Source: Nocardioides conyzicola
Lineage (GTDB): Bacteria > Actinomycetota > Actinomycetes > Propionibacteriales > Nocardioidaceae
DNA: 64,000 bases
Assembly: GCF_039543825.1 (NCBI RefSeq)
Contig: NZ_BAABKM010000002.1
Span: forward strand, 2,574,133 to 2,638,132
Reading direction: 5' to 3'
Shown: piece by piece, positions 35,058-43,770 of the stretch
Layout of the letters: each line of letters begins with the position of its first letter
Position numbering within the stretch: position 1 is the stretch's first letter
Notes under the pieces: model-generated
Database searches by the model: none
What the model was told of the DNA's origin: nothing
Seen by the model: the letters and a program-made list of their open reading frames with translations, nothing else
Program-made: the position numbers and the translations under genes

Positions 35058-36335
35058 ATGAGCGAAGGCCAGAACACCACCGGGTCCGGGGAGTCGTACG
35101 ACTCGCCGGACCAGGTGCTGGCCGCGCTGCACGACCGCCACCTGGTGGTGAACCAAGCAGAGATCGACAAGCTGAAGCTGGCCGTTGCGTGGGCGGTCAT
35201 GAACCCCACCGACACGATCGACGACGCCGCCACCGTGGACGGCACCCAGGGGGAGCTCGCCGTGGCCGGTGAGGGTGCACCGTTGGTGGCGGAGTTCTGC
35301 GTCGGTGACCTCGCCCTCGCGTTGGGGATGTCGACCGACGCCGGCCGGACCTACCTGGGGGATGCGGTCGAGATCCGCTACCGGCTCCCGAAGATCTGGG
35401 CCGCCGTCACCGCGGGTCGGGTACAGGTGTGGAAGGCGAGGAAGATCGCCCAGGCCACCAAGCCCTTGTGCCGGGACGGTGCGCGTCACGTGGACGCTCA
35501 TCTCGCGCACGACGTCGGGCGGTGCTCGTTCGCGCAGATCGACCGGGCCGTCGAGGACGCGATCCGCCGGTTCGACCCCGCCCTTGCGGAGAAGCGGCGC
35601 CGGGAGGCCGCGGACGAACGCTGCCTCGACGTCGACCTGGACCAGGTGTCGTTCAACGGGACCGTGCACGTCGACGGGGAGCTCGACCTGGCGGATGCGA
35701 TCGACTTCAACGACGCGATCGCCGCGGGCGCGAAGGAGCTCGCCGACCTCGGCTCCACCGAGTCCCTCAACGTCCGCCGGTCCATGGCCGCCGGAGCCCT
35801 GGCCCGCCGGGAGCTCACCCTCGACCTAGGGACCGGCGAACAGTCCGACGAACCGCGGCCTCAGCGGAAGCGGGAGCTGGTGATCTACGTCCACCTCTCC
35901 GACAGCGCCGTCACGGGTGTCGCGGGTGTCGAGAACACCCGGTCCGCGGTGTCGGTGGACCAGGTGAAGGGCTGGTGCGCCGGCACGAGCACGAAGGTGA
36001 TCGTCCGCCCGGTCATCGACCTCAACGAGCACCTGTCGACGGACGCCTACCGCCCCACCGACACCATGCGCGAGCAGGCGGTGCTGACCAACGCCACCTG
36101 CGTGTTCCCGCACTGCACCCGACCAGCAAGACCCGCCGACCTCGACCATCTCGAGAACTTCGACGGCACCAACACCGAGTCCCCCAACCTCGCGCCCCTC
36201 TGCCGGAGTCACCACCGCTACAAGACCCACGGCGGCTGGACCGTCGTACGCACCGGACCCACGACCTTCACCTGGACCACCCCGTACGGGTACACCTACG
36301 CCTGGGACACCAGCCACACCCGACATATCCGCTGA
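35058..36335 (+). CDS. DUF222 domain-containing HNH endonuclease (13E12 repeat family)
   Basis: 425 residues from ATG 35058. The DUF222 region spans about 10-300, including RLPKIWAAVTAGRVQVWKARKIA. The C-terminal HNH domain shows CVFPHCTRPARPADLDHLENF and NLAPLCRSHHRYKTHGGW, with two Cys pairs for zinc and the DH metal motif. These are the REP13E12-type genes found in many copies in Nocardioides and mycobacteria. It is assumed to be mobile or selfish, but no terminal repeats are visible. A perfect hairpin terminator follows. Confidence 0.92.
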   Translation: MSEGQNTTGSGESYDSPDQVLAALHDRHLVVNQAEIDKLKLAVAWAVMNPTDTIDDAATVDGTQGELAVAGEGAPLVAEFCVGDLALALGMSTDAGRTYLGDAVEIRYRLPKIWAAVTAGRVQVWKARKIAQATKPLCRDGARHVDAHLAHDVGRCSFAQIDRAVEDAIRRFDPALAEKRRREAADERCLDVDLDQVSFNGTVHVDGELDLADAIDFNDAIAAGAKELADLGSTESLNVRRSMAAGALARRELTLDLGTGEQSDEPRPQRKRELVIYVHLSDSAVTGVAGVENTRSAVSVDQVKGWCAGTSTKVIVRPVIDLNEHLSTDAYRPTDTMREQAVLTNATCVFPHCTRPARPADLDHLENFDGTNTESPNLAPLCRSHHRYKTHGGWTVVRTGPTTFTWTTPYGYTYAWDTSHTRHIR

Positions 36336-36340
36336 CCACA

Positions 36341-36363
36341 CCCCGCCGGCACCGCCGGCGGGG
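36341..36363 (+). terminator. Perfect 10-bp hairpin terminator after the HNH gene
   Basis: CCCCGCCGGC (36341-36350) pairs perfectly with GCCGGCGGGG (36354-36363) over ACC, 5 bases after the stop. It lies between convergent genes and could serve both. Confidence 0.75.
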
Positions 36364-36388
36364 CCACAACCATGTCGCGCGCGCAGAG

Positions 36389-37327
36389 TCAGCCGTGCAG
36401 GACCTTGCGGAAGAGCGCCGTGGTCTCGTCGACGGCGGCTTGAGCGCCGGGGGAGTGGCGACCCATGTCGAAGAAGCCGTGGATCATGCCGTCGAAGGTG
36501 CGGACCTCGACGGGGACGCCGGCGGCCGACAGGGCGGCGGCGTATGCGAGGCCGTCGTCGCGGAGCGGGTCGAACTCGGCGACGACGAGGACGGCGGGGG
36601 CGAGGCCCTCGAGGTCGCCGTGCAGGGGTGCGAGGCGGGGGTCGGTGACGTCGACGTCGGGGAGGTGGCCGACGTACTGCTCGTCGAACCACATCATGGT
36701 GTCGAGGTCGAGGAAGTAGCCGGTGCCGTTCTCCTCGTGCGAGGGATAGCTGCCCCGGCGGTCGGTGACGGGGTAGATGAGGAGCTGGCCGGCGAGCTCG
36801 ACGCCCTCGTCACGCATCGCCTGGGCGACGGCGGCGGAGAGGTTGCCGCCGGCGCTGTCGCCGGCGACGGCGAGGCGGGAGTCCCCGCCCAGTGAGGACA
36901 GGGTGGAGGAGGCCCAGCGGGTGGCGGCGATCGCGTCCTCGAGGCCGGCGGGCCACGGGTCCTCGGGCGCCAGGCGGTAGTCGACGGAGACGACCACGGC
37001 GGCGCAGTCGTTGGCGAGGGTGCGCGCGGTCAGGTCGTGGGTGTCGAGGTCGCCGAGCACGAACCCGCCACCGTGGAGGAGCACGATGGTCGGCAGCGGG
37101 CCGGGTACGGCGGGGCGGTAGACCCGCGCGGGGCGAGGTCCGTCCCCGCCCGGCACCGTGATGTCCTCCACGGCGTCGACCCCCGGCAGCGAGTCGGCAG
37201 GACGCGAGTCGACGGTCAGCGCCCGGAAGGCCGCCCGTGCGGTCTCGGGGGTGCCCTGCGACATGGGCGGCAGCCCGGCGGAGGCGATGAAGTCGAGCAG
37301 GCCCTGGATCTGGGGGTCCACCGGCAT
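36389..37327 (-). CDS. Alpha/beta hydrolase, HSL-family (type IV) esterase
   Basis: 312 residues from ATG 37327. Oxyanion-hole motif HGGGFVLGD near 79-87, nucleophile elbow GDSAGGNLS near 152-160, the acid in FDPLRDDG and the His in MIHGFFDMG. This is the hormone-sensitive-lipase plan. It is the last gene of the minus-strand catabolic block, 13 bases after the acyl-CoA dehydrogenase. It could release an acyl or lactone substrate for that pathway; the substrate is unknown. Confidence 0.9.
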   Translation of the reverse strand: MPVDPQIQGLLDFIASAGLPPMSQGTPETARAAFRALTVDSRPADSLPGVDAVEDITVPGGDGPRPARVYRPAVPGPLPTIVLLHGGGFVLGDLDTHDLTARTLANDCAAVVVSVDYRLAPEDPWPAGLEDAIAATRWASSTLSSLGGDSRLAVAGDSAGGNLSAAVAQAMRDEGVELAGQLLIYPVTDRRGSYPSHEENGTGYFLDLDTMMWFDEQYVGHLPDVDVTDPRLAPLHGDLEGLAPAVLVVAEFDPLRDDGLAYAAALSAAGVPVEVRTFDGMIHGFFDMGRHSPGAQAAVDETTALFRKVLHG

Positions 37328-37340
37328 GGAGCTTCTCCTG

Positions 37341-38492
37341 TCAGACGAATGCGTTGATGCCGGTCTCGGCCCGGCCGATGAGCAGCTTCTGGATCTGGCT
37401 GGTGCCCTCGTAGAGCGTCATCACGCGAGCGTCGCGGAGGTACTTCTCGGCCGGGTACTCGTCGACGAACCCGGAGCCGCCATGCACCTGGATCGCGTTG
37501 TTGGCGGCGCGTACGGCGGCCTCGGACGCGAACAGCTTGGCCTTCGACGCGGCGGTGCCGAACGGCTCGCCGCGGTCGATCAGGTCGGCGCAGCGCCACA
37601 CGAGGAGCCGGGCGGCGTCGGCGTCGACCGACATGTCGGAGATCAGCTCCTGCACCAGCTGGAAGCCGGCCAGCGGTCGGCCGAACTGCTGGCGGGTCGT
37701 CGCGTACTCCACCGAGGTCTCCAGGCAGCCCTGCACGATCCCGACGCAGCCGGCGCCGACCGCGACCCGGCCCTTGTCGAGCGTCGTCATCGCGATCTTG
37801 AAGCCCTTGCCCTCCTCGCCGAGCAGCGCGGACGCGGGCACGCGCACGTCGGACAGGAACAGCTCGGCGGTGGCCTGACCACGCAGCCCGAGCTTGCCCT
37901 TGATCTCGCGCGCCTCGAAGCCGGGGGTGTCCGTGGGCACCAGGAACGCCGAGACGCCGCGCGGCCCGTCGTCGCTGGTGCGCGCGAAGATCAGCGCGAC
38001 GTCGGCCCAGGTGCCGTTGGTGATGAAGAGCTTCTGCCCGTTGAGGACGTAGTCGCCGCCGTCCTTGCGGGCCCGCGACGTCAGGTTGCCGGCGTCCGAG
38101 CCGGTGTCGGGCTCGGTCAGCCCGAAGCACCCGAGCGCGGTGCCGCTGGAGATCCGCGGCAGCCACTCCTGCTTCTGCTCCTCGGTGCCGAAGCCCAGCA
38201 CGGACTTGCCGAAGAGGCCGCTGGACACCGACACGATGCCGCGCAGCGCGGAGTCGGCTCGGCCGAGCTCCTCCATGCCGAGCACGTAGGTCAGGTAGTC
38301 ACCGCCGAGGCCGCCGTACTCCTCCGGGATGGTCAACCCGAAGAACCCGATCTCGGCCATCTTGGGGATGATGTCGAGGTCGACGGACTCGTCGCGGTCC
38401 CACTGCGTGCGGTGCGGGATCGCCTCGCGGTCGAGGAAGTCGCGCGCGAGGTCGCGGAAGGCCTGCTGCTCCTCGTTGAGTGCCAGGTCCAT
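37341..38492 (-). CDS. Acyl-CoA dehydrogenase (catalytic Glu near C-terminus)
   Basis: 383 residues from ATG 38492. Flavoprotein hallmarks: CFGLTEPDTGSDAGNL (substrate/FAD motif), KLFITNGTWADV and a C-terminal LYEGTSQIQKLLIGR, where Glu362 is the usual catalytic base of short- and branched-chain enzymes. It oxidises an acyl-CoA at the alpha-beta bond. It starts 1 base after the stop of the upstream dehydrogenase, so the genes are co-transcribed. Confidence 0.93.
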   Translation of the reverse strand: MDLALNEEQQAFRDLARDFLDREAIPHRTQWDRDESVDLDIIPKMAEIGFFGLTIPEEYGGLGGDYLTYVLGMEELGRADSALRGIVSVSSGLFGKSVLGFGTEEQKQEWLPRISSGTALGCFGLTEPDTGSDAGNLTSRARKDGGDYVLNGQKLFITNGTWADVALIFARTSDDGPRGVSAFLVPTDTPGFEAREIKGKLGLRGQATAELFLSDVRVPASALLGEEGKGFKIAMTTLDKGRVAVGAGCVGIVQGCLETSVEYATTRQQFGRPLAGFQLVQELISDMSVDADAARLLVWRCADLIDRGEPFGTAASKAKLFASEAAVRAANNAIQVHGGSGFVDEYPAEKYLRDARVMTLYEGTSQIQKLLIGRAETGINAFV

Positions 38493-38493
38493 G

Positions 38494-39519
38494 TCAGTCT
38501 CCCGAGGTCGGTGCGGGCAGGTCGACGAGGACGGCGAGCGCGGCGCGGTGCGCCTCCGCCGAGCCGAGCAGCAGCGCATCGGCCTTGGCCCTCTTGAGGT
38601 GCAGGTGGGCGGGGTGCTCCCAGGTCATGCCCAGCCCGCCGTGCAGCTGGATCGCCTCCTCGGCCGCGTGCACCGCGACCTCGCTGCAGAAGGCGGCGGC
38701 GACCGCGACGGCGATCGGTGCGTCGGCGTCGTCGGTCGCCAGCGTCGCCGCGGCGTACCGGGCGGCCGCGTCGGCCTGCTCGACCTCGGCGTACAGATCG
38801 GCGAGCCGGTGCTTGAGCGCCTGGAAGCCCCCGACGACCCGGCCGAACTGACGGCGCTCCTTGAGGTAGCCGATCGTCGTCTCCAGGGCCCACCGGGCCA
38901 CCCCGACCTGCTCGGCGGCGAGCAGCCCGGCGCCGGTCAGGAGCGCCCGGTCGATCGCCGCGGTGGCGTCGGCCGAGACGAGGGTCCGCTCGGCCCCCTC
39001 GAGATCGACGTCGGCGAGCGGGCGCGTCATGTCGAGCGACGAGACCGGACGGAACGTCGCGCCGCGGACGGCGTACAGCGCGTCACCCTCGGGCAGCAGC
39101 AGCACGTCCGCGGGCAGGCCGACGGGCGCACCGACGAGCAGCGCCGCGGTCTGCTCGCCGGACGCGAGGGCCGGCAGGATCTCGGTGTCGCCGAGCGCGA
39201 GCAGGACCGTGGTGGCGACCACCGAGGACGTCAGGTACGGCGAGGGCGCGGCCGCCCGGCCGAGCTCCTCGAGCACGGCCGCCGCCTCGACGGCCGACGC
39301 CCCGGCGCCGCCGAGGGACTCCGGCACCAGCAGGCCCGGCAGGCCGAGCTCGACGAACGCCGACCACAGCGGCGCGGTGACCTCGTCGGCGCCGTCGTAG
39401 ATCGCGTTCAGCCGGTCGGTGGGGGCGTGCTTGTCGAGCACCTTGCGCACCGAGGCGCGCAGGTCGGTCTCGACGTCGTCGGGCAGCAGGCTGACGTCGG
39501 CGGGGGAGGTCATCGTCAT
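38494..39519 (-). CDS. Acyl-CoA dehydrogenase-like subunit lacking the C-terminal catalytic Glu motif
   Basis: 341 residues from ATG 39519, overlapping the stop of the upstream dehydrogenase (ATGA). It is shorter than usual. The N-terminal domain lacks a clear TEPxxGSD motif, and the C-terminal place of EGTSE reads LLLGSAEAH. QLHGGLGMTWEHPAHLHLKRA is conserved. Such partners form alpha2-beta2 heterotetramers with a full-length neighbour in mycobacterial sterol side-chain degradation (ChsE type). Pairing with the preceding gene product is likely. Confidence 0.85.
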   Translation of the reverse strand: MTMTSPADVSLLPDDVETDLRASVRKVLDKHAPTDRLNAIYDGADEVTAPLWSAFVELGLPGLLVPESLGGAGASAVEAAAVLEELGRAAAPSPYLTSSVVATTVLLALGDTEILPALASGEQTAALLVGAPVGLPADVLLLPEGDALYAVRGATFRPVSSLDMTRPLADVDLEGAERTLVSADATAAIDRALLTGAGLLAAEQVGVARWALETTIGYLKERRQFGRVVGGFQALKHRLADLYAEVEQADAAARYAAATLATDDADAPIAVAVAAAFCSEVAVHAAEEAIQLHGGLGMTWEHPAHLHLKRAKADALLLGSAEAHRAALAVLVDLPAPTSGD

Positions 39520-40694
39520 CGAGGCAGGTCCTTCCAGGGGATGTCCTTGTCGACCCGGTGCTCGGTCGGGAGCCCGAGGACGCGCTCGGCGACCACGTTG
39601 CGCAGCACCTCCGACGTCCCGCCCTCGATCGAGTTGCCCTTGGCGCGCAGGTAGCGGTAGCCCGCGTCCTTGCCGAAGAAGTCGACCCGGGTGGGCCGCT
39701 TCATCTCCCAGCTGTCGTAGCGGAGGCCGTCGTCGCCGAGCAGGTCGACCTCGAGGGCCGAGAGCTGCTGGTTGATCCGGGCGAAGGACAGCTTCATCGC
39801 GGAGCCCTCGGGGCCGGGTACGCCGGCGGCCATCTTCTGCCGGAGCCGGGTGGCGGTGATGCGGGCGACCTCGGTGTCGATCCAGCCGCGCAGCAGGCGC
39901 TCGTGGGTCTCCGGTGTGCGCAGCTCGGGCCGCTCGCGCCACGTCTTGGCGACGTTCATGACCATGCCGAACTCGCGCGGGAAGGCGCCGCCGCCGATCG
40001 CGACCCGTTCGTTGGAGAGCGTCGCGTTGGCGACCTTCCAGCCCTCGCCGACCTCGCCGAGGCGGTCGGAGTCGGGGATCCGGGCGTCGGTCAGGAAGAC
40101 CTCGTTGAACTCGGCCTCGCCGGTGATCTGGCGCAGCGGCCGGACCTCGACGCCCGGGTCGTGCATGTCGAGGACGAAGTACGAGAGCCCGGCGTGCTTG
40201 GGCTGGTCGGGGTCGGTGCGCACGATCAGGATCGCCCGGTCGGCGATGTGGGCCGAGGAGGTCCACACCTTCTGGCCGTTGACGATCCAGGTGTCGCCGT
40301 CGAGCACGGCCCGGCTCGACAGGCCGGCGAGGTCGGAGCCGGCGCCGGGCTCCGAGAAGAGCTGGCACCACACCTCCTCGCCGCACCACAGCGGCCGCAG
40401 GTAGCGCCGCTTCTGGTCCTCGGTCCCGAAGGCGAGGATCGTCGGCGCCGCCATGCCGAGGCCGATGCCGATCTTGCGCGGGTCGTTGTCGGGAGCGCCG
40501 GCCTGGTAGAGGGCCCTCTCCACGACCGGCTGCATCCCGCGCGGCAGCCCCAGGCCGCCGAGGCCCTCGGGGAAGTGCACCCACGCGAGGCCCGCGTCGA
40601 AGCGGGCGTGCAGGAAGTCGAGCCGGTCGGTGGTCTCGGGCGGGTGCTCCTCGAGCAGCTGCCCGACGCGCTCCTTCAGCTGTGCCTCATCCAT
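39516..40694 (-). CDS. Acyl-CoA dehydrogenase, probable alpha subunit of a heteromeric enzyme
   Basis: 392 residues from ATG 40694. CQLFSEPGAGSDLAGLSSRA, QKVWTSSAHIADR, and GNSIEGGTSEVLRNVVAERVLG are typical of FadE26-like dehydrogenases. It overlaps the upstream gene by 8 bases and the downstream one by 4, so the three are coupled. The degenerate partner follows immediately, consistent with an alpha2-beta2 enzyme acting on a branched or ring-attached side chain. Confidence 0.9.
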   Translation of the reverse strand: MDEAQLKERVGQLLEEHPPETTDRLDFLHARFDAGLAWVHFPEGLGGLGLPRGMQPVVERALYQAGAPDNDPRKIGIGLGMAAPTILAFGTEDQKRRYLRPLWCGEEVWCQLFSEPGAGSDLAGLSSRAVLDGDTWIVNGQKVWTSSAHIADRAILIVRTDPDQPKHAGLSYFVLDMHDPGVEVRPLRQITGEAEFNEVFLTDARIPDSDRLGEVGEGWKVANATLSNERVAIGGGAFPREFGMVMNVAKTWRERPELRTPETHERLLRGWIDTEVARITATRLRQKMAAGVPGPEGSAMKLSFARINQQLSALEVDLLGDDGLRYDSWEMKRPTRVDFFGKDAGYRYLRAKGNSIEGGTSEVLRNVVAERVLGLPTEHRVDKDIPWKDLPR

Positions 40695-41928
40695 GCGTGC
40701 TCGGCTCCGTCGTGTGGCGGGCGATCTCGGTCTTCGCCAGGGAGTTCTTGTGCACCTCGTCCGGCCCGTCGGCGAAGCGCAGGGTGCGGATCCCGGCGTA
40801 CGCCGAGGCGAGCGGGAAGTCCTGCGAGAGCCCGCCGGCGCCGTGCGTCTGGATCGCCTTGTCGAGGATCCACTGCACGGTCTGCGGGGTGGCGATCTTG
40901 ATCGCCTGGATCTCGGAGTGCGCGCCGCGGTTGCCGACGGTGTCCATCAGCCACGCGGTCTTGAGCACCAGCAGGCGCAGCTGCTCGATGCGCACCCGGG
41001 ACTCGGCGATCCACTCGCGGACCACGCCCTGGTTGGCGAGGGGCCGCCCGAAGGCGACGCGTGACGCCGCGCGCTGGCACATCATCTCGATCGCGGCCTC
41101 GGCGACGCCGATGGAGCGCATGCAGTGGTGGATGCGGCCGGGACCCAGGCGGGCCTGGGCGATCGCGAACCCGGCACCCTCCTCGCCGATCAGGTTGGTG
41201 ACCGGCACCCGCACGTCGGTGAAGCGGAGCTCGGCGTGACCGCCGTGCTCGTGGTCGTCGTACCCGAAGACCTCCATGCCGCGGATGACCTCGAGGCCAG
41301 GGGTGTCGCGCGGCACCAGGATCTGGCTCTGCTGGCGGTGCCGGGACGCCGACGGGTCGGTCTTGCCCATCACGATCATGATCTCGGCGTGCGGGTTCAT
41401 CGCGCCGGTGATCCACCACTTGCGGCCGTTGAGGACGTACTCGTCGCCGTCCCGCTCGATCCGGGTCTCGATGTTGGTGGCGTCGGACGACGCGACGTCC
41501 GGCTCGGTCATCGCGAACGACGACCGGATCTCCGCCGCCAGCAGGGGCCGGAGCCACCGCTCCTTCTGCTCAGGGGTGCCGAAGAGCGACAGCACCTCCA
41601 TGTTGCCGGTGTCCGGCGCCGCGCAGTTCAGCACGGCGGGCGCGAGGTGGCCCGCGCGGCCGGTGATCTCGGCGAGCGGGGCGTACTGCAGGTTGCTCAG
41701 GCCCGGGCTGTCGGCGTGCTCCTTGGGCAGGAAGAGGTTCCAGAGCCCGAGCTCGCGGGCCTCGGCCTGGAGCTCCTTGAGCACGGGTACCTCCGACCAG
41801 GCCCAGCGGTCGTCGGACGCGGCGAGCTGCTCGTGGAAGAGCGGCTCGGACGGCACGATCCGGTCGGCCATGAAGGCCGACAGCTTCTCCTGCAGCTCGG
41901 TGGTCTTGTCGTCGTGGGCGAAGTCCAT
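40687..41928 (-). CDS. Acyl-CoA dehydrogenase of the ACAD10/11 type
   Basis: 413 residues from ATG 41928. CAAPDTGNMEVLSLFG, FAMTEPDVASSDATNI, KWWITGAMNPHAEIMIVMGKT and QARLGPGRIHHCMRSIGVAE follow the ACAD10/ACAD11 subfamily closely. In mammals these enzymes, and in Pseudomonas LvaC, act on 4-hydroxyacyl-CoA after phosphorylation by an APH-type kinase. Such a kinase is encoded immediately upstream (13 bases before this start), in the same order as the two domains of ACAD11. Confidence 0.9.
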   Translation of the reverse strand: MDFAHDDKTTELQEKLSAFMADRIVPSEPLFHEQLAASDDRWAWSEVPVLKELQAEARELGLWNLFLPKEHADSPGLSNLQYAPLAEITGRAGHLAPAVLNCAAPDTGNMEVLSLFGTPEQKERWLRPLLAAEIRSSFAMTEPDVASSDATNIETRIERDGDEYVLNGRKWWITGAMNPHAEIMIVMGKTDPSASRHRQQSQILVPRDTPGLEVIRGMEVFGYDDHEHGGHAELRFTDVRVPVTNLIGEEGAGFAIAQARLGPGRIHHCMRSIGVAEAAIEMMCQRAASRVAFGRPLANQGVVREWIAESRVRIEQLRLLVLKTAWLMDTVGNRGAHSEIQAIKIATPQTVQWILDKAIQTHGAGGLSQDFPLASAYAGIRTLRFADGPDEVHKNSLAKTEIARHTTEPSTHG

Positions 41929-41941
41929 GTCAGTCCTCTGG

Positions 41942-42973
41942 TCAGTCGGTGCCGAGGGCGTCGAGCCCCGCGGCGATCAATGGGTCGAAGCCGGCGCCGA
42001 TCTGGTCGAACCCCTCGCCGACGGTCTGGCCCTGCAGGTAGCGGAAGTTGATGCCCTCGAGGATCACCGCGAGCTTGAAGTAGGCGAGGCCGAGATGGAA
42101 TCCCATATCGCCGAGGTCGCGGCCGCTCGCCGCGGCGTACCTCTCCAGCTGCGCGGTGGTGTCGGGGTAGCCGGGCGCGGTGCTCACGTCGGAGACCAGG
42201 CCGCTGCCCGGCATCGAGGCGAGCCGGTCGTAGACGAGCAGCAGCGCGATGTCGGTGCGGGTGTCGCCGAGTGTCGCCATCTCCCAGTCGACGACGGCCT
42301 TGATCCGGTCGTCGTCGCCGGTGAGCAGGTTGTCGAGGCGGTAGTCGCCGTGGACGATCCCGACCACCGACGGGTCGTCGGCGGGCACGCGGTCGGTGAG
42401 CCGGCGGTGCAGCTCCTCGGCGTCCGGGTGCTCACGGGTCTTCGAGCCCTCGAGCTGCTTGCCCCAGCGCCGCACCTGGCGCTCGAGGAAGCCGGCCGGG
42501 CGCCCGAACTCGCCGAGCCCGACCTCCGCCGGGTCCACCGCGTGCAGCGCGGCCAGCACGTCGACCATCCGACCCGCGATGGCGGCGGTGCGCTCGGGGC
42601 CGAGCGGCTCGAGCTGGGTGGCGTTGCGGTAGGCCGTGCCGAGGATCCGCTCCATCACGTAGAACGGCGCCCCGAGCACGTCGGGGTCGGAGCAGTGGGC
42701 GTACGTCGTGGGCACCGGCACGTCGGTCGCGACCAGGGCGCTCATCGCGGTGTACTCACGCCCCATGTCGTGGGCGGTGGCCTGCACGTGGCCGAGCGGC
42801 GGACGCCGGACGATCCACCACGAGGTGCCGTCGGTGACCTCGTAGGTGAGGTTGGACCGGCCGCCGGCGATGACCTGGCCGCTCAGCTCGCCGGCGATCT
42901 CGCCGGGCCGCTGCGCGTCGTACCAGCGCCGGAACGCCTCCAGGTCCAGGCCGGGGATGTCGGACGTCTGCAT
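41942..42973 (-). CDS. Phosphotransferase family protein (APH fold), ACAD10/11-kinase or LvaA-like
   Basis: 343 residues from ATG 42973 with GGAG seven bases upstream; a GTG one codon earlier is possible. Kinase motifs: VIAGGRSNLTYEV (nucleotide loop), VGIVHGDYRLDNLL (catalytic HGDxxxxN) and AVVDWEMATLGD (metal-binding DxE). This is the aminoglycoside phosphotransferase fold used by the kinase domain of ACAD10/11 and by LvaA to phosphorylate the hydroxyl of 4-hydroxyacyl-CoA. Neighbouring genes support that role over antibiotic resistance. Confidence 0.88.
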   Translation of the reverse strand: MQTSDIPGLDLEAFRRWYDAQRPGEIAGELSGQVIAGGRSNLTYEVTDGTSWWIVRRPPLGHVQATAHDMGREYTAMSALVATDVPVPTTYAHCSDPDVLGAPFYVMERILGTAYRNATQLEPLGPERTAAIAGRMVDVLAALHAVDPAEVGLGEFGRPAGFLERQVRRWGKQLEGSKTREHPDAEELHRRLTDRVPADDPSVVGIVHGDYRLDNLLTGDDDRIKAVVDWEMATLGDTRTDIALLLVYDRLASMPGSGLVSDVSTAPGYPDTTAQLERYAAASGRDLGDMGFHLGLAYFKLAVILEGINFRYLQGQTVGEGFDQIGAGFDPLIAAGLDALGTD

Positions 42974-43770
42974 CACAGTGCTCCTGCCTCGTCGACCTTC
43001 TGCTGCAACCGCCGCATGCCGCCGAGCCAGCGGTCGGTGTCGGCGGCCCGGGCGGCGTAGTAGCCCGCGACCTCGGGGTGAGGGAGGACCAGGAAGCGGC
43101 CCTCCGCGATGGCGGTGACGGCCGCGTCGGCGACGGCCTCCGGCGGGAGCGCGGTGTCGCGAGACAGCAGTGCCTGCAAGGGTCCTGCGTCCTCGAGCAT
43201 CTTGGTCTGCACGCCTTGCGGGCAGATCGCGTGGACGTCGACCCCGCGCGCGCCGTACGTCACGGAGAGCCACTCCGCGAAGCCGACGGCGGCGTGCTTG
43301 GTCACGGAGTACGGCGCGCTGCCGATCATCGTGAGCAGGCCCGCGGCGGAGGCGGTGACGACGAAGCGACCGCCCCGGCCGTCGTCGAGCCACCGCGGCA
43401 CCAGCTCGCGGGCGGCGCGCACGTGGGCCATCACGTTGACGTCCATCACCCGCTCCCAGACGTCGTCCGGGGTCTGCAGGCTGTCCGGGCCGCCGGCGCC
43501 GTCGATGCCGGCATTGGCGAAGAAGACGTCGACCCGGCCGAGGGCCGCCGAGGCCTCGTCGATGACGGCGCGCACCCCGTCGGCGGAGGACACGTCGCCC
43601 GGCACCGCCGTACCGCCGATCTCCGCGGCGACCGCCTGGGCGTTGTCGGCGTCGAGGTCGTTGACGACGACGCGTGCGCCCTCGGCGGCCATCCGGGTCG
43701 CCAGAGCGCGGCCGATGCCGCGGCCCGCGCCGGTGACGACGACGCCCTTGTCCTGCAGGTGCTCGCTCAT
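42973..43770 (-). CDS. Short-chain dehydrogenase/reductase
   Basis: 265 residues. TGAGRGIG cofactor motif at about 13-20, DVFFANAGID, and the catalytic PYSVTKHAAVGFAEW (Tyr-x3-Lys). The C-terminus extends beyond the classical SDR (LPHPEVAGYYAARAADTDRWLG), as in several actinobacterial SDRs of catabolic clusters. It overlaps both neighbours by a base or few (TGATG). It probably oxidises a hydroxyacyl-CoA or alcohol intermediate of the block. Confidence 0.9.
   Translation of the reverse strand: MSEHLQDKGVVVTGAGRGIGRALATRMAAEGARVVVNDLDADNAQAVAAEIGGTAVPGDVSSADGVRAVIDEASAALGRVDVFFANAGIDGAGGPDSLQTPDDVWERVMDVNVMAHVRAARELVPRWLDDGRGGRFVVTASAAGLLTMIGSAPYSVTKHAAVGFAEWLSVTYGARGVDVHAICPQGVQTKMLEDAGPLQALLSRDTALPPEAVADAAVTAIAEGRFLVLPHPEVAGYYAARAADTDRWLGGMRRLQQKVDEAGAL

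Noticed and set aside
38494..40584. 696-residue minus-strand frame that would fuse two dehydrogenases
   Set aside because: Its first half is an out-of-frame reading of the 392-residue enzyme; the real gene starts at ATG 39519 with an ATGA overlap.
41942..42973. Aminoglycoside resistance kinase
   Set aside because: The APH fold is shared, but location within an acyl-CoA dehydrogenase operon and ACAD11-like neighbour favour a CoA-thioester role.
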